A stretch of DNA of 64,000 nt from assembly GCA_001910725.1 (NCBI GenBank), contig MJGA01000030.1, forward strand, positions 1 to 64,000. The letters are read 5' to 3'. This stretch comes from Phanerodontia chrysosporium. Its lineage: Eukaryota; Basidiomycota; Agaricomycetes; Polyporales; Phanerochaetaceae. Below the pieces are notes generated by a model. It searched no databases. It was not told where the DNA came from and was given only the letters and a program-made list of their open reading frames with translations. Below are positions 33,192-45,117 of the stretch, piece by piece (position 1 is the first letter of the stretch; the number at the start of each line of letters is the position of its first letter). Position numbers and translations under genes: made by a program.

Positions 33192-35533
33192 TCAGGCCGG
33201 CGCAGGCGGGTACCCGACCGTCGTATTCCAATCGTACCCCGGAGGAACGCTCCAGTCACCATGGCAGCCCCACGCCCAGTCCGTCGTCGCAATCATCTCT
33301 TTCATGGCGTCGACGAAGGTGTCGAGCGGGCAAAGCCCGTCCTTCTGCGCGGGGCATCCGCGGATCGACGTCAGCGGCACGACGCCGTCGTTCACAATGA
33401 TGCGGATCTGCGGGCCGGGAAGGGATGCGCAAGACAGCACTGTGTGACACAGCGTGAGGAGGCGTCATGCGTGAGACGAGAGAAGGAACCGTACGCTGGA
33501 AGTGCACATTTGTCGCGAACGGCGCAAGGTGCGAGACCTTGAAGGAGCGCTCTGCCGGGATGTGGTCGTACGGCAGTGGGCCCGACGCCGCGAAGTTGGT
33601 CAGGTTCAGCGCCGTCAGGACTGGGTAGCACGGCGTCAGCCATAGAAAAGGCACGTAAGAGGAGCACGCACTGTTCAGAACAACGACCTCGTGCGTCGCG
33701 TCGACGTAGAGGCTCTGACCGAGCGGGAAGGTCGCCTCATTATCGTCCAGCGTCGCGTTCGTCGACGAGTTGTGCGTTGCAATCGGCGTATGCGTTAGTC
33801 GGGCGACGAGCTCCTGCACGTACCCGATGCCCTGCACGCGCGCCACGGGCGAGCCGAATGCCGAGTCGTACCAGAAGTACAGGTCCAGCCTTTGACGCTG
33901 TTCAGCTCGAGTCTTCAACAATGACATGGCACGTACGCGTAATCGAAGCCTTCCCACTCCTCTTCGGTGAACAGCTCACAGAACTTCGAGTAGCCGATTG
34001 CGACGGTTTCGTACGCGCACATTTGCTGCAGCGTGTACAGATCTTCAATCGTCAAGTCGTATCCGTGCATCTGCGGTGCAAGGCGGGCTAGGGCGTCCTT
34101 CAGGTAGATCTCGGCCCATTTGCGCACGAACCACGTCCCACGATCCGCCTTGGACTTGTCATCAGCGTTTGGGCACCTGCGGTTCAAGGTTAGCAGGAGG
34201 GCATGGGGCATAGAAACCGACCTACGTCTTGTACGGGGACAGAGTGTTGTTAAAGCCGCGCGCTTCGATGGTGATACTCTGCTGGTATTGGCCTTCGAAG
34301 GGGTAACCAAAGAAACCGATGGCAAAGTTCAACGCGGACGCCAACATCCTGTCCCTGTATGTCTGTTAAACACTGCACTCTGAACCGGCTGCATGATACA
34401 TACTGCGATTCTGTGCGGAAGACGGGAATTGTGTTGCTTTCCGAAAAGTTCTGTGGAAAGTCAGTGATGTCGGCGAGTCAAAGCGAAGAACACATGCCTT
34501 GAGAAGGAAACCGTACTTCAGGCGGGTTGCCACACCCAAATCATCTATAATGCCAATGAGACATACCCAGGACCATCAATAGTGAACTTACAGAGCTGCT
34601 GACGTCCGAACGGCGTGAGGACTACAATGGTTTAGCGGACGAGGGCGACAAGAGGTTGGAGCAGTAATACCTTCTTCGCCGAGTTTATAGGTCCTGGATA
34701 CCAACGTCAGTCAGAGCGGTAGAAGAGCAATCTATATAACGCACCATTCGTTCATGAACGCCAGGTCTCCCGTGGTAGTCCACTTGGATGCAATCTGGTT
34801 AAGGCGCCCAGAGAAATTGGCAGGGCCACCGTATGACGCTGGCAATCGCTCAGACATGTACCAAGTGTGATATACGACTTCACTCACCGAATTGGGTTGG
34901 GTATCTTGCGCCATGGCGGTGCACCAGATGGAGGCCGGTGATGCGACACGTCTCTGGGACTTCCGGGCCTGAGTCGAGACCAAATGCGCCGCGTTCGACA
35001 CTGAACCACGGAGATAGGTTTCCCCAATGCCTGAAGAGATCGAACTTGGATGAAGTACTGTTGCCCTTGCTCGTGACGGAAGGCAAGACTAGGTGCGGTG
35101 CTCCAGTATGGACGGGGTACGACGGCGCAGTCGCGATGAGTGCAGGCTCTGCATCTGTCGGAGTCGGACCTGCATAGCCCACTGAGGTGGGAAATAGGCT
35201 AGGGAAGACGTTCGTCGGCGACGCAGGTGGAAAGTGGTGGACCTCGGATGAGCCGGCGTACGGCGGGGCAAAGACCTCGACGTTGCGGTGCGACGGCGGC
35301 ATGTCGCCGCCGCTAGAGAACGAGCATACAGCGGATTGTACCGCGAGGCATGACAGTATTCCAGCAACGAATGCTGCAGCTGTATACAGCTTCGGATGAG
35401 ACGCAAAGCTACATTGTCGAACGGCGCCGGGGCGGGCGAGCTCGGGCTCTGAGATGTTGGAGTGGGATAGAAGGGCCTCACGCTCTTCAGACTTGTGCTC
35501 GTTTCCGGACTCGACGTCCTTGTATGGGTTCAT
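33192..35533 (-). CDS. membrane-anchored histidine acid phosphatase-like protein
   Basis: About eight exons on the minus strand, starting MNPYKDVES at 35533 and ending near 33192. It is a type II membrane protein: a cytosolic ~48-residue N-terminus, one membrane segment (about 49-70, LYTAAAFVAGILSCLAVQSA), then a Pro/Ser-rich stalk. The catalytic signature LVHRHGARYPTQ lies at about residues 204-215 at the end of exon 1. Later exons carry the expected alpha-domain pieces (a PANFSGRLNQIASKW stretch, NEWTYKLGEE, FRTESQ-type loop). The proton-donor region reads DATHEVVVLN (about 33690), where HD would be usual, so this copy has His-Glu. The family hydrolyses phosphomonoesters, including phytate; the HE variant and the anchor suggest a subfamily distinct from secreted phytases. 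It resembles genes annotated phosphoglycerate-mutase-like in fungi. Confidence 0.85.
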
Positions 35534-37060
35534 CGTCGAGACGAACGGCCGCGAGTGTGGGGGTTTGAGTGAGAGTTGTGCGCATACGCGATCCCGACGC
35601 ATTACCACAAACGGGCTATGCGGTGATGCGCCGGTAGGCGCCCAGAACACGTCTCGCCTTGCCGCTCCCGTCTCTCGTCTCGACCGTAAGTCTCATCACA
35701 TACCACACACACTCGTCCTCTGAAGATATCTCTCATTTCCGGAACTGTCCTCTCTGTAATGGTAAGTTTGCCATCCTGAGCTCAGCGAGCTGCCACTGAC
35801 ATTCTGCCGCCCTACACGCGTCCCTCACCAATCCGTTCCTGATAGTCCGCGCTCTTCAACTTTCAATCCCTTCTGCTCGTGATTCTCCTCATGATCTGCA
35901 CTTGCACGTACATACGTGCTGTAGCCCCGAGACTTATTGACAGGAATAAACAAGGGTGCGCTGCTATGTCCTACGCTTTACCGCACGCTCAGGCCTGTGT
36001 TTTGGTCTCGTGCAGGTTCCTTGGTCTCTTTTGGATGTCCGCACGTATAGGTTAGTCCACACTCAACCAATTCTAGCAATCTTTTGGTGCAGCCGCCGCC
36101 GCATGTATACTCACATCTCTGGCGTAGGAGAACGCCTATCACCATGGGTGTCTATGGCATGTATAGCTATGGCTATCACGATCCTCATTCAATGAACACC
36201 TTCACACCCCAACCCTGCCGTGTACCTAATCGCTTTCGAATACCCGTCTCTACATATCTGTATGTCACCGATGCCGCTGCCATAGGCTTCTGTACGCCAC
36301 CCGGAAATCATAATCCAACCTCCCACGAGCCTGTATATTTCCTCAAGGCTTTCGAGACGGGACTCAAACCCTCTCCAACCGTACTGCCTCTGAGGTCATA
36401 AGTAATGCTTGATTGGTAGTTCCGGCAGCGAGTTCACTACCTTCCTAGCCGTATGTCGTCCTTCATGCATTCGAAACCTCTCATCCTCAGAAACCATTAG
36501 ACAGCACAAACGATGCATACTCGACATCGGTGGGATAGAACTCAAGCTCTACATTAATGATGTCCGATGCTCCTCCCCACAAGTTACCATGCCGCCTGCA
36601 CCACGGTCTCCGATCTGACTACAAGCGTGATAGAGACGGAGGGCAGTCAGGGTTGGTCTTATATATGTTGTGATGTTGACAAGAGAGGGAGAAGGGCTGT
36701 AGCTGGATGCAAGCAGCATGGAGCGAGCCCCGAACTACTGACGACAGCACAGACCGCGCCAATTGCACATTATTGCAGAGCCTCGTTCAGTGACAGACAC
36801 GTCATGTGGTATCTCTGCACAAAGTCTATCAGTTCGCCACGGATGAAACACTGCGGGAGGTGCGCACCTGAGAACAAACTGGCTCGGACGCTGCTGCTCT
36901 GAGTTCCAGAAAGCCTGTCTATTTAAGATACAGAGATACAGTGGAGTATTTTTACACCGTGCATGAGATACAACTAGAGGCAACCAAACAGAACAGAGGA
37001 TGAAAACGGGTACTCATAAGCAGATATTGTTGACGGAAGGTTGCGAGACGGTCGGAAGAT
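35534..37060. other. long intergenic region
   Basis: About 1.5 kb with no recognised gene: promoter side of the phosphatase gene and 3' side of SMC2. Short open frames show no family features. Confidence 0.45.
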
Positions 37061-40000
37061 CTAAGCTTCGCGCCGCCTGGCTCGAGGTCGCTCATTCTCC
37101 TGCTCTTCCCGGTCGTGGTAGAGCGAGCTTGTGCTGCGGTGGGCGGTTCGCTCGACGACACTCGTGCCGTCGCGGAAGCGTGTCCTGTGGTCAACAGTTC
37201 AGCTTTGCCGCCCATGAGCATGAAGGGAGCGCGACGCACCTGAAGAGAACGTTTGCATTCGTGAAAAGCCCCTCCTTAAGACTAACGACGATGAACTGGC
37301 TGCCCTTGAAGCGGTTGCGGAAAAGCTGCCCAATGTGCTGCGTATGTGACAGGTCGAGCGCAGCGTCGATCTCGTCAAGGATGTACATCGGTGCCGGCTT
37401 GTATTGCAGCAGAGACATGATCAATGAGAGGGCGATGAGTGACCTGTAGGGTGTTGTCAGATTCGCCGCAGTGAGAGAGGTCGCTCTTTGCCTACCGCTG
37501 GCCACCACTCAGCTCGGTGAGACTCTGCTTCCATACGCTGCCGAGGCGGACCTTGACCTCGAGGCCCTGTGTCAAGTCCTGGCCTTCAGGTGGTTGCAGC
37601 TTGGCAAAGTTACCGGGCAGCAGCTCGGCGAAGATTTCTCCGAAGTCCCTGTAGCAGGTACTTAGAATGACAGAAAGCACCGGACCACGTAAAACGTACT
37701 TGGTAACCTTCTTCCATGTAGTCTCAAGGGCAGTGAACTTGAACTTATCGAGCTCCTCAATTGTCTGCTCAATCTTCTCGCGATCCTTGAGCACTTGCGC
37801 AAGCTTCTTCTTCAGAGTCGTCTCCTGCTTCTCGACGCTGTCAATCATATTCACGGCCTTGGGGTTGACCTTCTTCTTCATCGACTTCTGCTGCCCCTCA
37901 AGCTCGCGAGCCTTTTCGCGAAGGCTATGCACATCGATGCCTGAAAAATCGTATGCAGAACCAGAACGACCGAAGAGGCTGAGACCTGTCAGCATCTCTC
38001 AGTCCATCTAACGACGATGGCGCTGCTCACCTCTTCTCGCTCTCGATCCAGTCATGCTGCTTCTCGAGATTGGCTATCGCGTTGAGCATGGCTTGCTTCT
38101 CCTTCTGCGCGGTCGTGATGTCGTGCTCTATCTGCTTGAGCTGCAAGTCGGTATCCGAGATAGCTTGCTTCTTCATTTTGATCGTGGCCTCGAGGTCCTT
38201 CAGCTCGTTGTCGTATCGTGTGAGCGTCGCGCGTTCCTCCTGAAGTCGGGTCTCGGCCTCTTGGAACTTGGCCTACGACAAGAAGGTAAGCTAGTGGGCG
38301 TGATCACTTGTAAAACGTGCATACCTCTTCGGTCTGGTACTTGGCGTTCAGTTGCTCGAGCTCTTTGCGCATCTTCTGCACACCAGCTTTAGCTTCTTCC
38401 AGACCGTCTTGGTCCTCTTGAAGGTCCTTCTCAAGTTGTTCTGTATCCCCGGGGCGTAAGAACTCTACGAACGCTCTCGGCGCCACGAGGGAACACACCA
38501 AGCTCGAGAGTCGCAGTCTGTAGATCTTTGTGCTGGGTCTTAACCAAGACTGCATGCTTCTGTAGCTCGCCCTTCTTCTTCTGGATATCTTTCTGGGAAC
38601 AATGGCTCAATGGCCACGTCGATAATGTGGTACGAACTCGAACTCACTTTCAGCTCCTCGATCTTGCCTTCCTTATTGTTTTTGAACTCGTCCATGTCGC
38701 GCTCGAGCTTCTTGATATCCTCTTTCGCCTGCTGCTGACGCTCCTGAGCATTTGTCAAAGCGGCCTTTAGCTCCGCGATACGTTGCTTGGTACTGTCGAC
38801 ATCGGCCTCGAGCTGTGCACTATGTCAATAGACGCATGTCTAGATGTCTACGCACTACACTTACCCTGGCCGAGTTGCTACCAGCAACTTGCTGTTCGAG
38901 CAAGGCGAGCTCATGCTCCTTCAGCTCAACCTCCTTGTTGAGCTGCCTCCACTGCTCCCGGATTTGCCGTGTGCGCTGTTCTTCGCGCTCGAGCATCTGC
39001 AGCTTACCCTGCCCCTCTCCGAGCTTGCGTTCTGCGTCAAGGAGCTCCTGCACGCGCACAAGAACCCCGCTGCCGCTCGGTGCAGCACCGCCACTGAGGG
39101 TGCCCGAAGGGTCGTACACGTCGCCGTCGATGGTCACGGACTTCACACCCACTTCGCGGGAGAATGTGACAAGCTTCGCAGACTCAGCGTCATCGCAAAT
39201 GAGAGTATCGCCGAAGACAAAGTTCATCGCGTTGGCAACTTCCTGGGGGTAGCCAATAAGGGAGAGTGCGGGGCGTGCTCTGTCACCGGCAAGCTGATTT
39301 ACCGCTGCCTTTTGCTGTTCACGCCATGAGCATGCTGGGTGGCGACTCGTAGTATAAGACACATACCTGAGAGGATAGCGAGCGAGCATTGATCTTGTTC
39401 AGCGGAATGATCGTGACACGCTTCTTCAGTCTGCCATTCTGGAGGAGATCCTTGCCGACATGTTCGTTGGTTACGACGACGTTATAGAGCCTGCCCCCTG
39501 CTGCGATCTCGAGCGCAGTGGACTTGTTGTAGTCTTCTGGAGAGAGAGAGACCAGCGACGCGACGAGGCCCTTAACTTGGGACCTGTCGAAACCCGGGCG
39601 GGGATCGGCGTAGTTGAAGTCCAGGAACGACAGTCGCTGCTTTATAGCGTCGCGCCTCTGTGGCAAGACATGAGAATACGAGCATTGAACTTGTTCGTGA
39701 TACAGAACGTACCTCTGACCATGCACGGACCTCGTTCTTCACATCGCGGAGAGATGTCTCCCCTTCATTCTCCTTCTCAGCGCTCCAGCCGATCCGCTCG
39801 AGTTTCTGTCGCGCCTTCGCGACTTCGGACTTCATTGTGGCGATATTACGTTTACCTTCGCTCGCCTCGCGCTCGACATCTTTCCACCGCGCTTGCAGAG
39901 CTTTGAGGTCTTTCTCCGCAGACGCGAGCTTGACGCGGGTCTGCTCCTCCTCAGCAGTGGCTTGCGCGAGACGAGCGCGAGCGTCGGCCAGCTGACCCAT

Positions 40001-41352
40001 GTACCCGCCGCCTGACTGACCCGCGGTCTTTGATGAGAGACCGGTGAGCAACGTCTGGAGAAGCTCTTCCGCATTGGTCAGAGATGCCTGCAACGCGGTA
40101 TGCTTCTCTTTCACTGAGCTATGAGACTGCTCGAACTCGGCAACTTGAGCTTGTTTGTCCTTCAAGGCTTGCTCGGCCTGCAATCAACGTTAACATCTTC
40201 AAACGCGACAGACTTTGGCGTAACGCACTTCGGTCAAGGCTTCCACTAGGCCTTGCACTTTCGCCTCCTCGTCGGAAATGGAACTGTTCTTGATGTCGAT
40301 CTGGGTCTTGATCTTGACGAGGACCTTCCCAAGCTCGCTGACCGTCTCCTCGAGTTTCTTAAACTTGCCACCCTTCTGCAGCTCCCTGTCACGCTGCTTC
40401 ACCACCTCGGCAACCTCTCTTTCGTTCGCCTCAATCTCCTTCTGCAGTCTATCCTTCATTTTGCCAAGCTTCTTGGTGTTACTCTGCGCGTTGGCGATCT
40501 CCTGCTCTTTCTTCTCTGCACGCTGGTTGAAGTCTGTCCATTCCCATGCGCGCAGGACGCGTCCGACACGCTCGAGCTCTTGCCATGCCTTCTGCCACTG
40601 CAAATAGGCGCGTTTCTCTTCGCGAAGACGGTCGAGTTTAGGGGTGATCTCGTCCGCAAGCAGGGAGGTGAGCTCCTGAACGCGCTTGTCCTTCTTCCCC
40701 ATGGTCTTCTTCGCTTTGTCCTTCCGCTCCTCGTACATACGTGTTCCCGATGCCTCCTCGATCATGCCCAAGATCTCCTGTGGTCGCATGTTGAGCACCT
40801 TCGTGATACGGCCTTGCATGATGAGAAAGTTGGGGTTGTTGATATTGAGCTGTACACTCTGAAAGACGGTCTGAACACGGTGCTGTTCCGTCTTGTGGCC
40901 GTTCAGAAGGTACTTCGAGATGTTCGGTAGAGCGATTTGGCGAGTGACGGTGATCTGCTTCAGGTTCTCGAAACCGACAGGACTCGACGCGCGATCAGAA
41001 TTGTCGAAGACTATGGTTACGCTTGCTTTCGTAACGCCAGCTTGCCCCCTCTTGTATATCAAATCCACTTGGTTTTGGGCGCGCATCTGCAACGCGTCAA
41101 GGGGATTCGCATTCACAGTGGAGAGAGGACGTACCGCAGACATGTTGGTGATGCCGAGTACGAAGCATATTGCGTCCAGAATATTGGATTTTCCCGACCC
41201 ATTTAACCCAGTTATCGCGTTGAACGAAGGGTCCCAGCCCGAGATAGTCGTCCGTTCAGGGTACGACTTGAAGCCTATGTGATATTTAGGAGGTTATGGC
41301 AAGCTTGAAGGTGGCTGCGCTCACCGTCGATGATGAGCTCTTCGATACGCAT
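37061..41352 (-). CDS. smc2: SMC2, condensin core ATPase
   Basis: Multi-exon, minus strand; start [10 protein letters not shown] at 41352, stop TAG at 37063-37061. The first intron (about 41323-41275) splits the N-terminal head just before FKSYPERT. Walker A is in [19 protein letters not shown] (about 41205-41150). Two long coiled coils flank the hinge (about 39670-39080), which carries [13 protein letters not shown] and [10 protein letters not shown]. The C-terminal head has the LTELSGGQR signature (about 37520-37490) followed by [14 protein letters not shown], the Walker B and D-loop. A last exon encodes a charged tail ending RARRREA. SMC2 pairs with SMC4 in condensin and compacts mitotic chromosomes. 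All key ATPase motifs are intact. Confidence 0.95.
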
Positions 41353-41663
41353 GGGAAGCGCGCTTGCCCCCAGAAGCAGCCAAATGAGACGAGAATTTGG
41401 CAGAGAAAAATAAGAAAATGAGGTATCAGGGGGATGCGGGCGAGAGGCAAGTCGCGCGAGCTCAGAACGCGTTGTTTGATGAGATCACGTGCTCGTTGTT
41501 CATCCCCCGAATTGAGCTCCGATCGACATCAATGCGCGGAACATCAAGCTGACTTGCAAACCGCGCTTGAACACATTTTTTGGTCGTGGTCGAGCTCGGC
41601 TGTGTTGTTCCTCCCTCCTATCTTCCCTTTGTAAGGTAGAATCACTGTATATTACATCCCACA
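41353..41663. other. divergent promoter region between SMC2 and the DUF262 gene
   Basis: About 310 bp between two divergent start codons; no further gene. The spacing suggests a shared bidirectional promoter. Confidence 0.5.
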
Positions 41664-44600
41664 ATGTCGTTGAGCGACTGGGAGTCGGATCTCACCGACC
41701 TCGAATCATCAGACGACGAGTACGTGCCCACAAAGAGGGGCCTGGAAGGCCACCTCGACCAGTCAAAGAATACACTGTGCGTGGCGTGGATAGCTCGGAA
41801 AATGGTGGTTTGCTCTAAATCGACATAATACCCGTAGGTAACCAACGCTTTGACACCTCCTCGTGCGACGAACTATTCCACAAGACACATATATGGTGTG
41901 TGGAGGCAAGCCCATTGTCATGCGTACACGCATCTCACGGAAGAGTAGATCTATTGGTGAATGGAGACATCGATCTAGACCCACAATATCAGCGCGGTGA
42001 GTGACGGTCACTCCTGACAAGCATCGCTAGCTGACGCCATGCATAGATGTCGTCTGGCCTGAAACCAAGCAGGTCGGCCTTATCGACTCGCTGATGAGGA
42101 ACTACTATGTTCCTCCGGTCATTTTTGGTAATTGGAGATTCTTTCATGTTTATTGGAATTTAACTGAGGGTGGACAGCCGTTAAGCGTACTGCGTCCGGA
42201 GAAGAACTTCGTGTCTGTATCGACGGTAAACAACGTTTAACTTCTCTACGGAGGTTAGTGTGAGTTCTTCACTACCCGTGGATATCGTGATAAATTTGTG
42301 TGATAGGTTTCTTGACGGCGAGGTAAGTCATCTAACTGTACCATAATGTACCTCTGACATATTCGCCCAACTCGAAAGATCGCGCGTGAGTACAGGTTCA
42401 TATATCGTTGACGGCGCTTTTCTGATACTCTTCTCTAGACAAAGACTCGTAGGTTACACTTGTGTACCGTCGGTTTCCCCACTGAGGTTGGTATCAGGAC
42501 CACTGGAAAGAAATATTTCGCGAAGAAATTGAGTGGCGTGCAACGTCAAATGTTGCCGGATGCGCTCCTTCGGGCTTTCGAACGGAAGCAACTCGTTTGC
42601 ATGGAGTACAACCAAATAGACGAAGAGCAAGAACGAGAAATTTTCCAGGTGAGCTGCAGTGGAGACATACAAATAGCATGGAATAACGCTCATATTTATC
42701 TCGAAGCGAGTGCAAATGGGCATGGCTTTGACAGTTGCGGGTATGTTAACACCAAAAGCATGACTCCTGCCATGAGTACTCACTGACCACCTTTACAGAA
42801 AGGATGCAGGCTATCTCTGGCCAGTGGTCAAATCTGATCAGAGATATTCAGTCAGTAGTCATTGGCGACGAGGGATTCGGCGATGCATTGGATTGGGGAA
42901 CCGGAAGAGGACGCGACTTTCAATGTCTCGCCACCATACTATATCTCATCTCGGAAAAGGTGATATTCCCTGGTGCCGCACAGCTAGAGAAATGGCTGTC
43001 TCGTACGGATCCGGTCCCATCGAAACTACGGAACGACGTGCTCGAAACCTTCCGCATATTCGTTCACCTCGCTCGGGAGCCGAAATTCTCCAGATGCTTT
43101 CAGAAACCCACGCGCATCTCTCCCATGGAATTCATCATGACGGGTTATGCTATCTACACCTTACGCGGGCGCCTAACATTCTCACAACTTAGCACCGCTA
43201 TTGCGAAGATGCGGGAAGACGTTCGGGCAAAGCATACCGACGTACGAGCTAACAAGAGGGTCATGACCACCATGCAACAGTTCCTTCGCGGTGTCGCCAA
43301 AAATCCGTCGGTGCTGAAGGTAGACGACGACGATGTACCAGCCTCGGACGCTATCAAAAGCCTCGTTGCCAAACCCGCGAAGCGTAAACGTGCAGATGCC
43401 CAATTGGATGACGACGCAGACAAACAACCTAAACGGGTGACGGCTGTCAAGACGAGCTCAACCAATGCCACACCCAAGGCCACCGAAGCCTCCAAGGCCA
43501 AGACTAAAACGACAGTCGCTAAAGTTGCCAAGCCTGCGGCTACTAAGGAGCTTGGGACCCGGACCACTGTCAAGAAAGTCGCCGCATCCGCATCCAATCC
43601 GAAGACCACAGCACACGCAGCAAAGTCCTCAGCACCTGCCTCACAAGCCTCGACAGGCACCAAAGTCTCCGTTACCACAGCCAAGTCTGCTCAGACGGCC
43701 TCTACCAGGGCATCACAAGCATCCTCTGGTGCAGCTACCCCGCAGCAGTCAACGCCGAGCTCAGGCTCGAAGACCATGGGACCACCTACTGTCCCACGTC
43801 GAGGTTCACAGGACACCATGGACGTAGACTCACCCGCTAGGGAAACTGTAGATTCTCCCGCGCAAGCTTTCCCAGAGCAACAAACACCATCCGCCTCCCG
43901 CAACACACCTGCCCCAGCACAACCTAGCGCGAGCTCTAGTGCTCAGACCTTGGCGCGTGCAACGCCGCCGCCGATCCCGCGGAGCGATACTTTGCCTGGC
44001 TCACCACCTGTTGTTGTAAAGCCCGATCCCGACGGTTCCCGCGTCCGCGCAGGCTCGATCTTTGACCGGCTCGCACCCATCCGTAACGCCAAAATTGGCG
44101 CCGTAGCCTCCCCGACGACGCCATCGTCCAGCCATTCCATGTTTGCGCAGCACCAGCAGCAGTACCTTCAGCAGCGCAACAGCCCGGGGGCGGCTGCACA
44201 GAGCGACGAGACCTGCACCGCGCTACTCCCTCGTACAACCTCAGACCCCTCCTTCCAGACGAACGGCGCACGGCCAAGCGCACCCGCCTCCCCGCAAATC
44301 ACCGTCGCGGCCGTGCAGTCGCTTCTCATGAAGGCCAGACAGTCGCCAACGACCTCAGTGCACATCACGTCTCGCCGTCCATCCGCATCGATGCCGACGG
44401 ATGCCGCGTCGCCGATTGCGCAGAGTCCGATGGTCCCGTCGACGACGCCTGCAGTGGCGGCAGCACTTGTGCTTGCGAGCGGCAGTCCGAAGCTGAGCGG
44501 CTCCCCAGCGGCCGATACTCCACTGTTGACTAGCAGCGTCGCGGACAAGGCTCAGAGTGTGCCCCCGCCCCCGACTACGGCGCAGCCCACGCCCCCGACT

Positions 44601-44744
44601 ACGGCGCAGCCCACGCCTCCGCCCCTGCCGCGCTCGCTGTCGCCGACACTGCCGCGCCGTCCGGATGCCCTGCCCAGGGCAGACCACCGTGACCCGCTGC
44701 GCGCAACACGCATGAGCCCCGAGCAGCGCACTGGCCCTCAGTAG
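41664..44744 (+). CDS. DUF262-domain protein with long disordered C-terminus
   Basis: Starts MSLSDWESDL at 41664; about nine small 5' exons are followed by a large last exon (about 42801-44744). The DUF262 (GmrSD N-terminal/ParB-like) signature is spread over exons: DLDPQYQR and DVVWPETKQ, SLMRNYYVPPVIF, then the diagnostic CIDGKQRLTSL (about 42213-42245) and RFLDGE. The domain is linked to nucleotide-dependent nucleases in bacteria; in basidiomycetes it occurs as an uncharacterised nuclear-looking protein. The last exon holds a helical region (about 170 residues), a KRKRAD basic cluster, and some 400 residues rich in Ala, Thr, Pro and Ser. Near 41737-41740 the frame appears to break at a G run: one extra G would continue into an AT-hook-like KRGPGRPPRP and KEYTV. 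This may be a sequence error or a splice I did not find. Confidence 0.8.
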
Positions 44745-45117
44745 CCGACGGAGGCGAGTCATGTCATGTGGCCCTCCGACGCGAACGGCCCGTCACTGGA
44801 TCCTCTTGATACTTTCGTATGTGCTTGATCTACTCACGCAGAGCCCACCGCAGACCACCTTTCTTGCGCCCGTTTCTTCCATCGCGACGTCGTGTACAGT
44901 ATGCCAACAGCACTAATAGCTAGACTTAAGCGTACCCATATCGCCTCAGCATGCTTCCTCCGTTCGTTTCTTCCGTCCATACATAACTGCATACACCTAC
45001 CTTTCTTGACACCGATATGAAGGACTATGTTTGACGCACACGACAATTCGTCTGAGCTAGCGCTGAGTGGTATGACACGGCCAGGTCCAATACACAACCT
45101 AGATACCAGATGCCTCG
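44745..45117. other. intergenic region
   Basis: 3' flanks of the convergent DUF262 and OMA1-like genes; nothing recognisable. Confidence 0.5.
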
